From assembly GCA_031216445.1 (NCBI GenBank), contig CM062218.1:22662001-22726000 (forward strand): a stretch of 64,000 nt of DNA, read 5' to 3'. The stretch is from Lateolabrax maculatus. Lineage: Eukaryota > Chordata > Actinopteri > Acropomatiformes > Lateolabracidae. The first letter of the stretch is position 1. The number at the start of each line of letters is the position of its first letter. The translations under genes were made by a program, and so were the position numbers. Shown here piece after piece: positions 26,651 to 40,600 of the stretch. The notes beneath the pieces were generated by a model. It ran no database searches and was not told where the DNA came from. It was given only the letters and a program-made list of their open reading frames with translations.

Positions 26651-26994
26651 CTTTAAAGCTGCACTGAACAATGCTTTTGATCAATAATGGATCAGATTAC
26701 TATGTGTAATGTCAAAGGGGTCATTTGAAGCTTTTTAGCTTCTTTCAGCTCACTGTTTTGGTTTGATGGTTCAAAACTCTGCTCTTATCATTTCCAGCAG
26801 CAGGTAGCTGTTTGCAAAAAAAAAAAAAGCTCTCAATACCCCTTGTACAATACCTGCCCAACACCAAATGAACAAAGTTGGTGACAGTTTGCGCCACTTC
26901 AACTTTATACTGTGATAATATATCAGATATTATGTTTTCAGCTTCTTGCGCTGCCCCCAAGTGAAGAAACCAAAAAATGAATGCAGCTTTAAAG
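26651..26994. mobile_element. 344-bp nonautonomous element with perfect 13-bp terminal inverted repeats
   Basis: 'ctttaaagctgca' at 26651-26663 is the exact reverse complement of 'tgcagctttaaag' at 26982-26994. The TTAA within each end could be a TTAA target duplication, as in piggyBac-type elements, or simply part of the repeat. No coding capacity. Short homopolymer A near 26818-26829. Confidence 0.75.
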
Positions 26995-27560
26995 CCCCTG
27001 TTCACCATAGTCGCACAGGAATGTAACTGTTGTGGCTTAGTTACACCTCTTCTCAGGACTGTGTACATGTGCACACGACTCCCACCCTGTTTGTTTTGTT
27101 GTACCTGTTATGGCAGGACATCTTACAACCTTTGTTATTTATTATAGTATGTAGAGTTTAGTGACACCATGTAATTTTCAGCACAGTCTAATCAGTCAGA
27201 TGCATTGAAAACACCTGTGTGGATGTGCAGGGCCTGTAACTAAAAGGTGTGTCATGAACCACAATAGAAAAATGCTTGTTATCATTTTTACAGATTTAAA
27301 ATTTTAAGGATGGTAAAGGACTAAGAAAATGAGCAGTGGTGTTATGGTATAGAAATGATGCCATTACTGACATTCTGTATAGCTGATAACATAACACGTA
27401 GTGTAGGAAATGTAAACACATGAAGGAGTGTGTGTAGACAAATGACAGATAAACCATTCTGGATGAGAAAGTCTGGAGGGCAGTAGAGAGGCAGCAGATC
27501 AGTCTAGCGTCTAGACCTGGGGAAGAAGTAGATGAAGATGCCGAGGTATATGAGCCTGCA

Positions 27561-27625
27561 CAGACACACACACATATACACACACACACACAAACACACA
27601 CAAACACAAACACAAACACACACCC
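27561..27625. repeat. CA-rich microsatellite next to the sacm1l stop codon
   Basis: Imperfect (CA)n with CAAACA interruptions, starting in the 3' UTR within about 10 bp of the sacm1l stop codon on the minus strand. It reads (TG)n in the transcript. Confidence 0.9.
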
Positions 27626-27631
27626 ACCCAC

Positions 27632-30600
27632 TCAGTCCATCTTCTCCTTGTGAACCAGTTTTGGGGCGTCCACAAAGTCCTGGCCATTAAACAGGATGAT
27701 AGTGGCTGTAATCGCACTGGCAGCCCCCCAGAACATCACATAAGCCAGGGTCTCTGTCCAGGTGTCGCCTGGAAGACAAATAGCACTCCTTTATACTGGT
27801 TTTCAATTCTCCATTTCACACACGCCTGACGGAACAGATGCCCCTTATTTTGATTTGTTGACCAATTTTTATTGGACAGTAGCAACACTTACGAAGCTCA
27901 ACTAACACTGTGACAAACGCATTGGTACAATAAAGCTAAACCACAGACATACCGTCAGATGCTGCAGAAGTACTCCGCTGAACATACAGAGGGCGGTGTG
28001 ACCGACAATTTTCTTAACTTCTGGAACAACAACCTGATTGGTCAGGCGTGTGGAGGTGTGCCAGTAGACAGGGTTTAAACTTGTCATTCAAGCTCTCTTT
28101 TGTTCGTTGTTCACACAACTTCTGGAAATATTGTTTGTTTATACTTGGTTTTATTTCCACACGGCGAAACAATAAAAGCTGCAACTGAAAAGATACTGCC
28201 CGTCTGCAGTGAGTGCAAGCACAGTGACAAAGGTCAAGATAGAAAAATGTTTGACAACACTCTGTGTAAAAGTTACAATTTTGTGGACTGTATGTCATAT
28301 GTATTAGTGCAGTTCAACCATACTGAACCATTAAGTCAGTGGAATTTTTATGGAGTAAAACCCAGCCTGATTGACAGGTTTTCTCCGGAGTAGTCCTTGT
28401 GTTACTCAGCACTACATACAAGGCTCTGTTCACCAAACGATATTCACACCAGATCAGAACATTTTAACGAGGAGATAAAGTAAAGTAAGAAAATCAAAGG
28501 GGAAGTAATGATTTATTAACAAATGTATTAGTTATTGGAAAATTTACCACAGTTCAGACTATGGGTGGGCAATATGGCCTTAAAATAATATCACGATATT
28601 TCAGGGTATTTTTGCGATAGCGATATTCTTTATGATATGACAAAATACTGTCTAATACTAAATATTTTATTATTAATTTCAAGAGCATACAATTGCAAAA
28701 AAAATAAGTGTTATGTCAGCATAAATGTAACAGTTATCCTTCACATATCAGTAAAAACTAAACAAAAAAGATTTTTCAGTTATTTCTATATATTCAAATC
28801 TTCTACCGTTGCAATGGTAATTGTCGTCCACATCAAGACTTGAATGCTGCGTTCCAGCATGTTCCAGCTGCAATGCAGCCGCCAGAGCTGATCCCGGCCG
28901 TTCTGCTCTGCCTCAAATACGCCAAGTCATTTTTCAAAATAAAACACCCTGTGCAGACTACAGACTGTGAAAACAAAAACCCTTTTCACTACTTAGCCTA
29001 CTTACTCATGGTAGAAGCACAAAAACCAAGGAAAAATGACCAAATCAAAAAAATCTGAGTAAGTCAACAAAAGCGGGCAGGCAAAACGCTCCCCTTTTGA
29101 AACGCTCCTGGTGGGTATGAAGCTGTCAGAGGACAAAACAAAACCGTGTTGCAGACGTTATGTTTATAGAGCCTTGCCCAGTGGAATTAAGGCGTTACGT
29201 AAGTAAATAATAACCGCAAGTTTACGATAACTTGTGCTAGCAATATTCCTTTAGCCAAGCTTGGTATTGCTGTGAGTAACGATATGATGTCATTACGTTA
29301 AGTTGGAATATATTAAGACCTATTTTAATCACAAATTCATAAATATTAATGTCCTGTAGCTTTAAATGAATTGTTCAGATTTTCTGCAGTGCTAGTTTGA
29401 ACCTCCAGACAGTAAATGATATGAGTGTAGACTGATCAGCAGAGAAGAACTTACCAGCCATGAGAAGACAAACGATGCACATGGAAAATGCCACCAGCAT
29501 AACAATGGGCAGCTGCAAAAAGAACAGGAGTCAAAGGATTAGACTAACAGTCACATTCACTGCAGCTGAAGACAGAGAAAATACTGATATACTGACCGTG
29601 AGGAACTTCCAGTCCTTCTGCACACGAAGAGGAGTGGGTCCGTCTGACTCATCGACAGCAAAGTTACCCAGAAACAGGTCAATGGAATCCTGAAACCAAC
29701 AAAACCACATGGACACCATGACTGGACTGATCATACACACTATTCCAAATCCTATTCATTCTCATATTGGAGTTCATTTTACAGTTTCACTGAAATGTTA
29801 AACGTGGTTAGGGGTAAAGCTTGCAATATGTGGCTTACAGCCTATAGTCTTACCGCCATCTTGTTCAATATATTCTGCTAGATATAATGTGTGCAATTAT
29901 TGTGTGTGTATTTATTAAAGCTGTTGATATCTTATTCTCTTCACTGCCAAATTCAAGGAACCTCTGTGTTTAGTTTTGCCGTAGACTTCTCTGAGCAGTC
30001 TGTGATTGGGCGTTAAGATTAAAACAGGATTTGTCTGGTACTGCACTCATTTCTTCAGTGATGATGTATCTACAACAAATCATACCTGTCTGAATCCATC
30101 AGAGAAGTTGTTTTTGTAGTAGCGAATCATAGAGTTCCAGCCATCCATCAGCAGCCCCCACCTGGTCCTCTTCCCCGTCCTCATGGATAAATGAACTTTG
30201 ATTATAATAACAATAATACAGCAGGGGGACTCCAGACAACAACACATTTGTCATCTGATGTGTGGTAAAGGACGTTACAGCACTATACCTTGTGAAGTCT
30301 GTTTTCAAGGCTCCAGTTCCTGCGTACTGTACAGCGCATGCATTGGCATTGTCAGCCCATGCTGGTTAGAGATCACACACAGATAACAGTGAGGGCACAC
30401 TCAGAGGCTACTAATGACACAACACATGCTAACAGGCGAGAACACAGAAGACATTACCGTTCTTGTAGATCTTTTCAAACTCTGCCTGCTCCTCAATCCG
30501 CTGACCCACATTCAGAACCCCCATCCTCTGTGGACACACAAGCACAGTACACACTGCAATTAGAAACAGGCCTCTCAGTGTGAGCAGGATGGAAAGCTCT

Positions 30601-33600
30601 ATAACCTTTTTATATCTTTCTAAAATAACAGACCAAATCAAATGTCGTACTACTGTTGATCAATCCCAACGGATTCCCTTCACAGTAATATAGCAGAATA
30701 TATTTTCCAATATATCTACTCTATGTGTCACACAGTAAAGTGATAATCCACTATAGCCACTTTTCCCAAGTTAAGGTCCACTTAGTAGCTTTTTCCTCAG
30801 CTTTCAACTGGGTCCCAAGACCTTCATCAGAAGATGGATTTTACTCAGTTGAGCTTTAAGTTAAAGAGTATCACTCCGTCTACTGATGAAAAATAGCTCT
30901 TAAAAAAGCTTATGTCACACTACTGTTTCCAATGTCATGAATGAACTTTGATGCTTGACCTTTAAGACAAATCATAAAAGTAACCTAGTGAGCGCACGTA
31001 GCAGCAGATCCATCCACATGACAACTGAGCAAACTTCATCCACTAATGGATATGACTGAAAGCTGTGGATAGAGATAGTAAGTGGACCTTAGTTGGGATT
31101 GTTTTATCAAAAAATGTCTAAACTGGACTAACACTTTATATGTATATGAATAACACAGTATTGTTAAACATATTCTGCCATATTACCGTATATTGAATTA
31201 TTTACACTCTTCTCTCACTGTTGTATTTCTGGTGAACTCCATAGAGTTCACTGGCCGTCTACAATTCCCCTTTCTGAGCATTGTGTGATTATTTATTATT
31301 CTAAGAGGTTTAGCAGAAGTGGGGTTAAAAATACCTGAAGCTGGGACTGTAGGGAGCGTCGGGCCAGGAGGCTCTGGATGACATTGGTCCTGTCCAAACA
31401 GTCCATGCAGTTACTGCGGAAGACTCCTCTCTGCTGGGCCACTGTCTTCTCCTCGGAGTTCACCATGAAGTAACTGTGTGCAAAGAAAAGTCTGAATACT
31501 TCTTCACAGTAGACAACTAGATGTTAGCCCAGTAGAGCTGCTGGTGAAGTTACCCGTATTCCTCCTGTGTCTCAGCGACAGAATCCACTAAAATCTGGAG
31601 ACGGTCCCATCTCATGTGGCTGCACTCTTTGTGGAAGTCGAAGGCTATATAACTGAGGACAGAGGAGAGAATGTCACAGACTTGATCAAGTTTGTTGATC
31701 AGACAGCCATTCTAGATGTAGTCATTACAGTTCTCAAAGAGAGCTGCATGGAAAATGAATGAGAATAGATATTTCTATGCCATGTGGGAATCTGGGTTTT
31801 TGATTGGCTGTTTATAAGTGAGCATGTGCATGACAAAAAACACAAAGAAATGGATGGAATTTCTTTCTCTAATACCAAATAATTTATTTAATAAATAATA
31901 ATTAAAAAAAAACAACAACAACAAAGTATACCCATAAATCCAAAAAAAACATGCAGACACATCACATCTGCAGCTTCTTCTCTGCTGATTTGACAGCTTT
32001 CTTTTGTTCCACTCTCACTCAGTTTATCAGGACTTTTTCATGCAAATTTTGTTTTTACTCTGTAACAAATGTGACTTGAAATGTACCAAAGTACAATATT
32101 TTAAATTTAAAAAATGTAAGTAAAAGTACAATGATTGATTTAAAAAAAGAAAAAGTAAAAAGACAGAAAAAAAACAATGGAAATCTGATAGCCAACCTGC
32201 TGCATGTATACACGGATCTGCGGTAACCAGGTTACTTCAGTGCATGTAAATGACACAATAAGTGACTGTGTACTCGGTGAACATAAAGTTTAGAGAAGGC
32301 ATTGAGTGACACTTACTTGAGCATACCATTGTTCATGCCTGACACCATCTTGGCAAAGGCCTGTTCTAGTGGCTTCTCTGAGCCCTTCTGATTCACCTGG
32401 AAAAACAAGAACACACAAATTTGCCACTTAAGTCTTTGCTTATATTTGCTTTTAAACAAATAATGAAAAGAGGTCCTCACCAGGTTCAGAATAGTTTGCT
32501 TCCCATAGATGAGGAGCTGTGAGTCGAAATGCCTCTGAAAACCATCCAGCTATACAAAGTTTTCAAGTGGTTAGTATCAGATTTTCATACCTTTAAAAAA
32601 AGCACACTGGATCATGAAAAGGCCTGCTCTTACGTGATTGGTGGTTTTGCTGATTATAGGTTTAGGTTTGTACTTGAGGTTGGGCCTCTGACTCCAGTAA
32701 AAGGGCATGGAGCCTCGCGTCTGGGGAGGGAAAAAAGGTTTGTCTTGAAAAGTCATGCACATCTCAAAGTTAAATGCTTTAAAATCTGAACTAAAAGAAA
32801 GATGCCGAAAAAACAGGTACAAATGAGATCCATGAGACAGTTCAAATAGTCTTTAACAGTATGGCCGGCCCTCATACTTGCCTGTACAAATGAAGCCTTT
32901 GCTCCCTCATACAAAACTATCTGCTCAGTCTCCACAAAGTTGGCAGCATGGCCTTCAGAGTCGATGCCTGAAGAGACAACAGAACAGAAAACATTCACGA
33001 GCAGCCAGTGGTGTCAGTAGTTGCACAGTAAGTAGTGAGGTAGACATTGTTTCCTTCTGCTACAGTTGATTAGAGCAAAATAAGCTGATCTTGGCTCACA
33101 AAATACAAGGTGCTGGATATTAAACTGTAACTGTTTATGAAAATAAGTTGGCTATCACCTCCTTTACTTTCCAGCAGTCAAGATGTAATTCCAAACTGCT
33201 TGGTGCGGTTCATCAAAGAAGACTTAAGTGTCACGCCTCTGGGTTTTTTTTTTACCTCTAACGTAGTATCTGACGCCAGCCCGGAAGCAGCTTCTTCTGG
33301 ATATGAGGATCCACTCAAAGATCTTCCCATTTATACGACATGGCTTCATGACGATGACTGCACCAGGAGGGTCAAGGAAAGGCTTTGCTCAGGCATTTAT
33401 CTTATCTACAGTGTGTTGTAGATAAGACACAATGCTACATTAGAACTTTCAATATTATTAGACATTAACTGAAAAAGGATACACCCATGGATAACAGGAA
33501 GGGCAAACTTGTGAAGCTGTAGGGAAATAGTCAAAGTTATTCAAACTAAATTAAATAAGTACAAAAACACACACTAGTATGACTGAACAACAAATAGGGC

Positions 33601-36600
33601 ACAGTTCAACAGTCATATGTGTTACCTCTGGCTGCGCAGCCAGTTCTCTCAGGAGGTTACCATTCCACACAAACCTCTGATCTGCCTGAAAACCACAAGA
33701 AACATGATTCACCAAGACATCAACACATTATTACTATGATTAAAAACTACATATGTTCTACGCAAATAATTGCCATAATAAGTTATTGCCTAATATTTGT
33801 TATTTTAAAAATATATACATAATCTCCCCTACATCACATTACAAACCATGTATACCTTGATTTTTTGATTTTTCTTACTGTCAACAGGTCCCAAAAAAAG
33901 ACCACAATTGTGTAAGTATGCCTCTCAATACTTTTTTGACTTCCATACACGGTCTGTGACTCTCAGCCCCAAACCCATTGGTTCCTAAGAAAGACGTAAA
34001 TCTTTAAAAACCGTTCACAAAGTTACACCCAGCTAAAACTATTGCAGTCTGATACAAACGTCCTGCAATAAATCCTACCTTGATGAAAATGACAATGTTT
34101 AGTTTTTATTGGATCTGTTTTAGAGAGGTGTTGATTGAACTTCAGGATCATTTCGGAGTATATTGCATTACACAGTGAGGTGTTTGTTATTTAGTCTACC
34201 TTCATTGATTTGATGTGCTCTACCAGAATGTATACCATCTCCACCATACATAAATGCTACATGTACACTTTTATCCACAGCATGTTACATTGTTTTTGCC
34301 GCTCATTCACCCACTCGTACACATGCAGCGAGCTAAAATGGAGGGCAATTTGTGGTCTTTCCCAAGGAAAGTTTGACATGTAGATGGGAGGTGGGGATCG
34401 AATCACCAACCCTGTGATCAGCAGATGACCTGCTCTACCACCTGAGCCACAGCTGCCCCATATATGCCTATATGCCTATGCATACATGCCACAAGATTTG
34501 ATACACCTTCTGTTTCAGCATCTGTTTTGGCATATATTGTATACAACACTTGAATGCACAAGTGTTGTATACAATAAGCATGTGAATATAGTGTGGACTT
34601 CTGAAAGGCAACTTATTGGATATCTCACCCTCTCCAGCAGACTCATCTCCTGGAAGTCAGGGCTGGTGTTGGCCAGCCGCTGCAGAGTGTGTGTCAGGTC
34701 GTAGTCAGTGCAGAAGTAGAACCCGTCTGTAGTCAGCACATTGTTAATCATGGACAGGAATGTCTTATTCTCCTGAGACTAGAAGAAAAAAGTAAAGAGA
34801 AGGACTTAGTTTTCAGGAAGACTCATGACAATGGACTTTGCAGGGAACTGCATGGTACTGTATATGTTAAAGATGCACTGATCCAACTTTTCCTCTCTTA
34901 ATACCCAACTTTATCTAGAGTATCTGCTGATATCAAGTACCAATCTGATACCAGCTTTCTCTTTTACCCACATTTATTATCTGTATTCCTCAGTGAGAGG
35001 ACCATCTATACAAGGTACCATGAAGCTTAACACTGCTGTCACACAACAAACTGATTACTTTGCTCGCACGATGCGTACGCATGTAATTTTCTGCTGCCAG
35101 GGGTCTCTCAATCAAAACAATAACAAAAGAGGGACTTGGTGACATTGTGAAGTAGTGTGGGATTAAGGGAGTTGTAGTCTTTACCACCACGGCAGTGAAC
35201 TTCTTCCAATTATGATACCTTCAGTGTTGTCACTAAAAAGGCATTTAATGGGAGCCCAATTATCTGCAGAGGTCTCCTCCTCCCCAAAACAGACCAGGTG
35301 ATGATTAAAGATAGTAAAAACTCTGAATAAAGTGGTGTTACTTTAAAAATCAGACTGATGCTGTACGGTGGACACAGAACGCCCTGGAGCGGCTTCGAGC
35401 TGAGCTGTCGCTAACGTTTGCACAGCTTGTTTCTCTGGCCACCTAAGATCAAGACGTCTGATGACTAAAATCTTTCATCCGTTTAAAACGTTAAAAACGA
35501 CAAAGCTTGAAAAAGTGTATGATAAAAATGTGGCTTAACAATGGATAAAAACTCAATTTATGACAGCTTCTGGCAAACAACCTCAACACTGACACTGTGC
35601 AAATGGGATATGACGCCATTAACAGGCAACCAAATGAAACGGACCATGAAATAACAGGTCAAGGGTTGAAAATTGTTGGAAACATTTGGGATAATATAAG
35701 TAGACAACTCAACAAAATATATAACTTACGTCTAGTCGTTTTTTGACATTTGAATGCAGAAAAATTACAAATGATACCTTTAAGTTAGTTAAAAGTTAAA
35801 AGAGTTGAACTGGCAATGAAGCTACTGATAAAACCTTACCACTAGTGGGGATTAGAATGTAAAGTGTCCTGCGGGTGCTGTTAGAAGAAAGGTCTTACAA
35901 TGGGTTTGTAGCCTGGGGGAGCCTGAATGTTCTCAGCCACATGTGGGTACTATGTGGGCATAAAAGTCTTTGCACTCCAGGTCTAAACCCAAATTCCAAT
36001 GCGAAAAATTGGTATGTATTGTTCACATACAAAAAGCATGCATGAAGTCCTGAACACTATACACTTATTCATATTTACTTATGCTATTTTCTTTTCTTTT
36101 GGTGTATCTGGTCAGCAATGGAGTCGCCATGCTCCAGACAATGAGAAGATGTTGAGTTTGAGTGACTGGCATTGTGTGTGAGGTAGGATTATGATGTTTT
36201 TTGTTTACATGGACACTAAATCTTTGTTGTATACGAGTTAAAAGAAGACTCTTTGCTGTTCCTCTCATTCACCTTTATATGGTGCTTTTTGTTGTTATGT
36301 GACCTCAGATTGTGCTGATGATTCACTATATAACATGTGAATGAGGTAGGCACAGAAACTATGACAAAGTTTTCTGATGCATCAACCAATCACTAAATAT
36401 AAATAAATAATAATAAAAAATGACCACTTATTACGATACATTTAATGGGTCATATTGCCATGCAAGAAGAAATTATACACAAGCATCTAACTACCATGCA
36501 TTGGTGAATATCTCACATGGAAATTCAGTTGGTGTGAAAATACCTCAACTCACAGATTAGCTAGCTCGCTACAGCTAATAAAATCTTTCAGCTGACAAAA

Positions 36601-37584
36601 ATCGATGGTTGACCTCCGTTTCAAATCAAGGACCCATTGTTTAAAAAAGTGTCAATGTTAAACCTAACACCATTATCACTGTACACTGCATATATGTGAA
36701 GCAGCAGTTACTACGGGGCTTAGTGAGGGGGTCAGTTTAGGCGTTGCGTTCAGATTTTTAAACTTTTGATAGGTTGTGCTGCTGGGCAAGCTTAACGTTA
36801 CTTTGCACCATTCCATTCAGATTCAGGAAGAGGGAACCAACAGGACTGAGTTTCAAGCCTTTGAGCACTGTGCATCTGCTGCACTAATAGGATCTGGTGC
36901 TCAGCCAGTTAGCAAAGCGAGTGAAGCCTGATGTTACACATCCATCCTTCCACTGTTCACTGCCTCCATCTGCTTTCTTACATTCCTCTCACTAGATCAC
37001 GTCTTAGCCGTGTTATTACAGTAGCGATAGTTTGATTTTCCTACTACCCTACAAAGCCCCCCCACCTTGAAAAAAAAAATCCACTAGTATCTGTCAGCGT
37101 TATAAAAGCTACACACTCCAATCTACTACATCCAACAGTGCATTGCTTCCCATTGATATTTTTACAGTGCATACAGTGTTTTACCAAGAACCACATAGTT
37201 CTCATCCAAGCCTGCTCTTTCAATTAGCATACCAAGAATAGAAGCAGCAGCAGATTAATAATGCACTGCCTGCTTCACTGAAATCAGATCGCACAGTGTG
37301 ATTCCAGACTGCAAAGAATGACTGATCCTGAAACATGAGGTCACTCAGAGAGACTGGACGCCTGTAAGACCCATACAAACTGTCTCAATTTCCAAACCAC
37401 GGAGTAGAGTGGTTGTGGTAGTCTAATGGACTATGAAACACTACTATTGCTTACATTATTCATAGCTTACTACCATATGAACCTCACCGGGCAGACAAAA
37501 TCAGAAATGGTGTATACAATATATATATATATATATATGTATATGTATATGTATATGTATGTATGTATGTGTGTGTGTATATGT

Positions 37585-37622
<38 letters not shown>

Positions 37623-40600
37623 ATATACATACATACATACACACACATATATATAGTGTGTATATTTGAGTGAGGAGGAACTCATCCAGGAGGACCTGAA
37701 GAACTACGAGTGATAGTACTTGTGGCAGTGATAGTCCTGTTACTACTTCTGGCAGGGGTGTGTGCCAATAGCACTAGTACAAGTATTATTAGCAGAGAGA
37801 TTTTCTGTTGTTTGTGTCATGTATTTTCCTGCACAAATCAGTTTCTTTCAAATATGTCCAGTACACAAATTAATCCAACAAGAGTTTAGGCTAGAATCAT
37901 GGGAAAAGCAGTATTTTTTTTTATAGGTATGTCCTTTTTCACTTCTGATTTTAACTGAATTTTCAGACAATCGGCAGAAGAAAATTACTACAATACTATG
38001 GAAATATGGCATTTAGGTTTGTTTCATGTATTAATTTAAGGAAGGTTACATCCCCATCACTTTCCTCATCTCTCCGGGGGAGCAGAAGCTTCAGATGATG
38101 TTTAAGTCACATGATTCATGTACGTCGTGATTAATTCAGTCTGTTTCCATTGCATGTTTTCCAACTTTTTTGCTATATTTTGAGTTTTTTTTAAGGAAAA
38201 ATGCACCTTTTGTCTACTGCAGATTTTGAGGGAATGTTCTTGCTGACCTGGATCTCTGAGAGATGCAGCACTGTCTTCTTATAAGAGATCACGTCAAAAT
38301 CCACAGCCTTCCACACAGCGTGGCCCAGGAGGCTGCCCACATTCCTCTTTCTGGTGATGACAATCAGATACATCCCTGTGTGGTGGAAGTGGTCAGTCAC
38401 AGCTGCTTTATTGTAAGGCTTCAAAGGACATGCTCAACAGAGCACAACACAATGCTGTATTTCCATGGCGCCTACCTGCTACCAGGCGAATGGTTCCCAT
38501 GATGCCACATATAGGCCTGGTGACTGCTGAAGGAGGAACATCTTTTTTACCTGTGAAAGCACCACAATGGTTAAAAGGTTAGATTCCTTTTAAAATGTAA
38601 TCCAACCTCAGTAATCATTTAACTTTATATTTGATATTATATCTATATATTGTGTTTCTATATTGATATTTTATAGCCTGGGAACCAGACAAATCTGCAA
38701 GCTCATGTTTCATTTGCTCTGGCAGATGAGTCTGGCCCCTCTCCCATTCAGACAGATTTCCTTGCCGCTTTATCGGACAAATCAATCACAAGCATTTATC
38801 TAGTATGAGGCGGGTTTAATACGATGACTGACAGAGGTGAGCACCGTTCAGGCATCTTTGTAAATATCCAAGTTGTCTCCTGTTCCTGGGAACATGGCAG
38901 GCTGGCTACAGCGGCAGTATTAAACGGACTGGACGGTGTCTCCGCCCGTCGATAACGCCCCTTGGAAAACGAAATGAACTGAGAGGTTCCAGACTAATAC
39001 GCATTTGCAAATTGATATTTTAGATATTAAACCTGGATTCTCAACCTCCTGCTATGTGCTTCAACTATTAAATGTAGGGCAGACTGACAAGACTAAAAAA
39101 CAATATTGCATATTCTTCCCAAGTCCAATTCTGTTGATGATCAATCTATGAACATTAGCTTTGTGTGGTTACACTATCAGTACACCTCCTGACAGTGTCC
39201 TATCAATATGGTTCACCTATCCCTGCAGCACTGACACTGTCCTCTGTCTTTAGACAGATGATTGAAAAAGGTTTCTTTCTTTTATTTCCGATTTCTCCAC
39301 AGATTTGTTGTTCACAATGTACCATTATCAGGGAAAAAATAGGGTGCTTGCCCTTGACGTGTCTATATAGAGTTAACTGCATCCTTTCAGATTTGAATGT
39401 GTCAGAGACACATTATGCGTGAATAGCTCCACTGCTGCTCAACCATAGTTTAAACAGCCTTGTGCCTAATGACTGTACATCATTAAAAGTACCAAGACTT
39501 TCTACCTGTGAGGGTCATCTCATTTGAGACTCTGTCAATTGTGAGCACAGCATCAGCCCCCTCATCACAGGCTTCAATGAAGAACTTCTCTGGGGTTGTG
39601 TGCCTAGAAGTAAACAACAGAGATGTTAGAGAGTTAAAGTTACAGCTTGGAAATGTTTGGTCAGGTTCACCAAACATCCCAATGTGTTACAGATAAAGCT
39701 TTGGGATGCTAATATCTCCTCCAAAACAAAGGTCAACTGCCAATGTGGCAGCAGCAAAGACAGCAAGAGGTCAAACGATTCTATCATTCTGTCTGCTTTG
39801 CAATACAAAGTTTGAAAGCTTGCCAGCTGTCTAATTAGTTCTAGATAGATAAACTGCAGATACAATATGGATAACAATATATACAAATAATAAAGACAAG
39901 ACCAAGGCCTAAGAAATATCTTACAGAAGAGGATACCACTTTAACTGGATAATATGGGACCTGTAAATTCTCAAATTGTGGCCTTTATGTACCTCAAATG
40001 CAGAGGGAACCAGGCCTTTATTTCTAATTTCTTTCATTTAGTTCTCATATAGTAAGACGTTTCTTTTACTTCCTTCAGGCTTATCTGTTGTGTTTCATAA
40101 TAATGTACATTTCCACTACACTAATTCCATCAGTACAAGAGTCATTTCATATTCACCACTCGTCCGAACACACTTTCTCCTTTTAAAAGAAAGACTGTCT
40201 TCATTCAATAATTGTTTCCTGCCGCCTTCACTGTGCCGGTTTTTGGTCGCTTTTAAGCTACCGTCAATAACACTCAACCCCTCCTGCACAAGTGTTCCAT
40301 AATAAAAAGCCTTCAAGCGGCTAAATATCATAATGTCTCCCTTTCCTGATAGCCTTTTAATGTAAAACATATGTAGTGTTGTGATTTATTGACAGTAGCT
40401 TAACAGCGTTAGAAAAAAACACCAACATAGAATTGAAATAATTGATGAATGAAAAAAGTGTTAAAAAAAAAGAAAGTGAGAGCAGCAACGTGGGGAAGTG
40501 TTACATGTACTGATGGAATTACTGTTGTGAAAGTGTACATTATGCTTAGTTTAGCATGTGAGCCGTTAAGAGTACAGATAATGCCACCCTTCTAATGGTT

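Larger units (their letters stand above)
22986..27631. other. Intergenic region between trnau1ap and sacm1l (tail to 5')
   Basis: No coding exon recognised. It holds an L2 LINE 3' tail (23.2-23.3 kb), an inverted-repeat element (24.6-25.0 kb), a 344-bp element with perfect 13-bp ends (26.65-26.99 kb) and a CA-rich tract beside the sacm1l stop. The sacm1l 3' UTR must lie in its right-hand part. A TTTATT at 27138-27143 (AATAAA on minus) is one candidate signal. Confidence 0.6.

Noticed and set aside
34430..34460. Possible tRNA gene (box A and box B visible)
   Set aside because: The tRNA-like part is degenerate and fused to a SINE body and tail, so it is a SINE and not a functional tRNA.
37426..37685. 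Tyr/Ile-rich and Thr/His-rich open frames
   Set aside because: Translation of the compound microsatellite in sacm1l intron 4.
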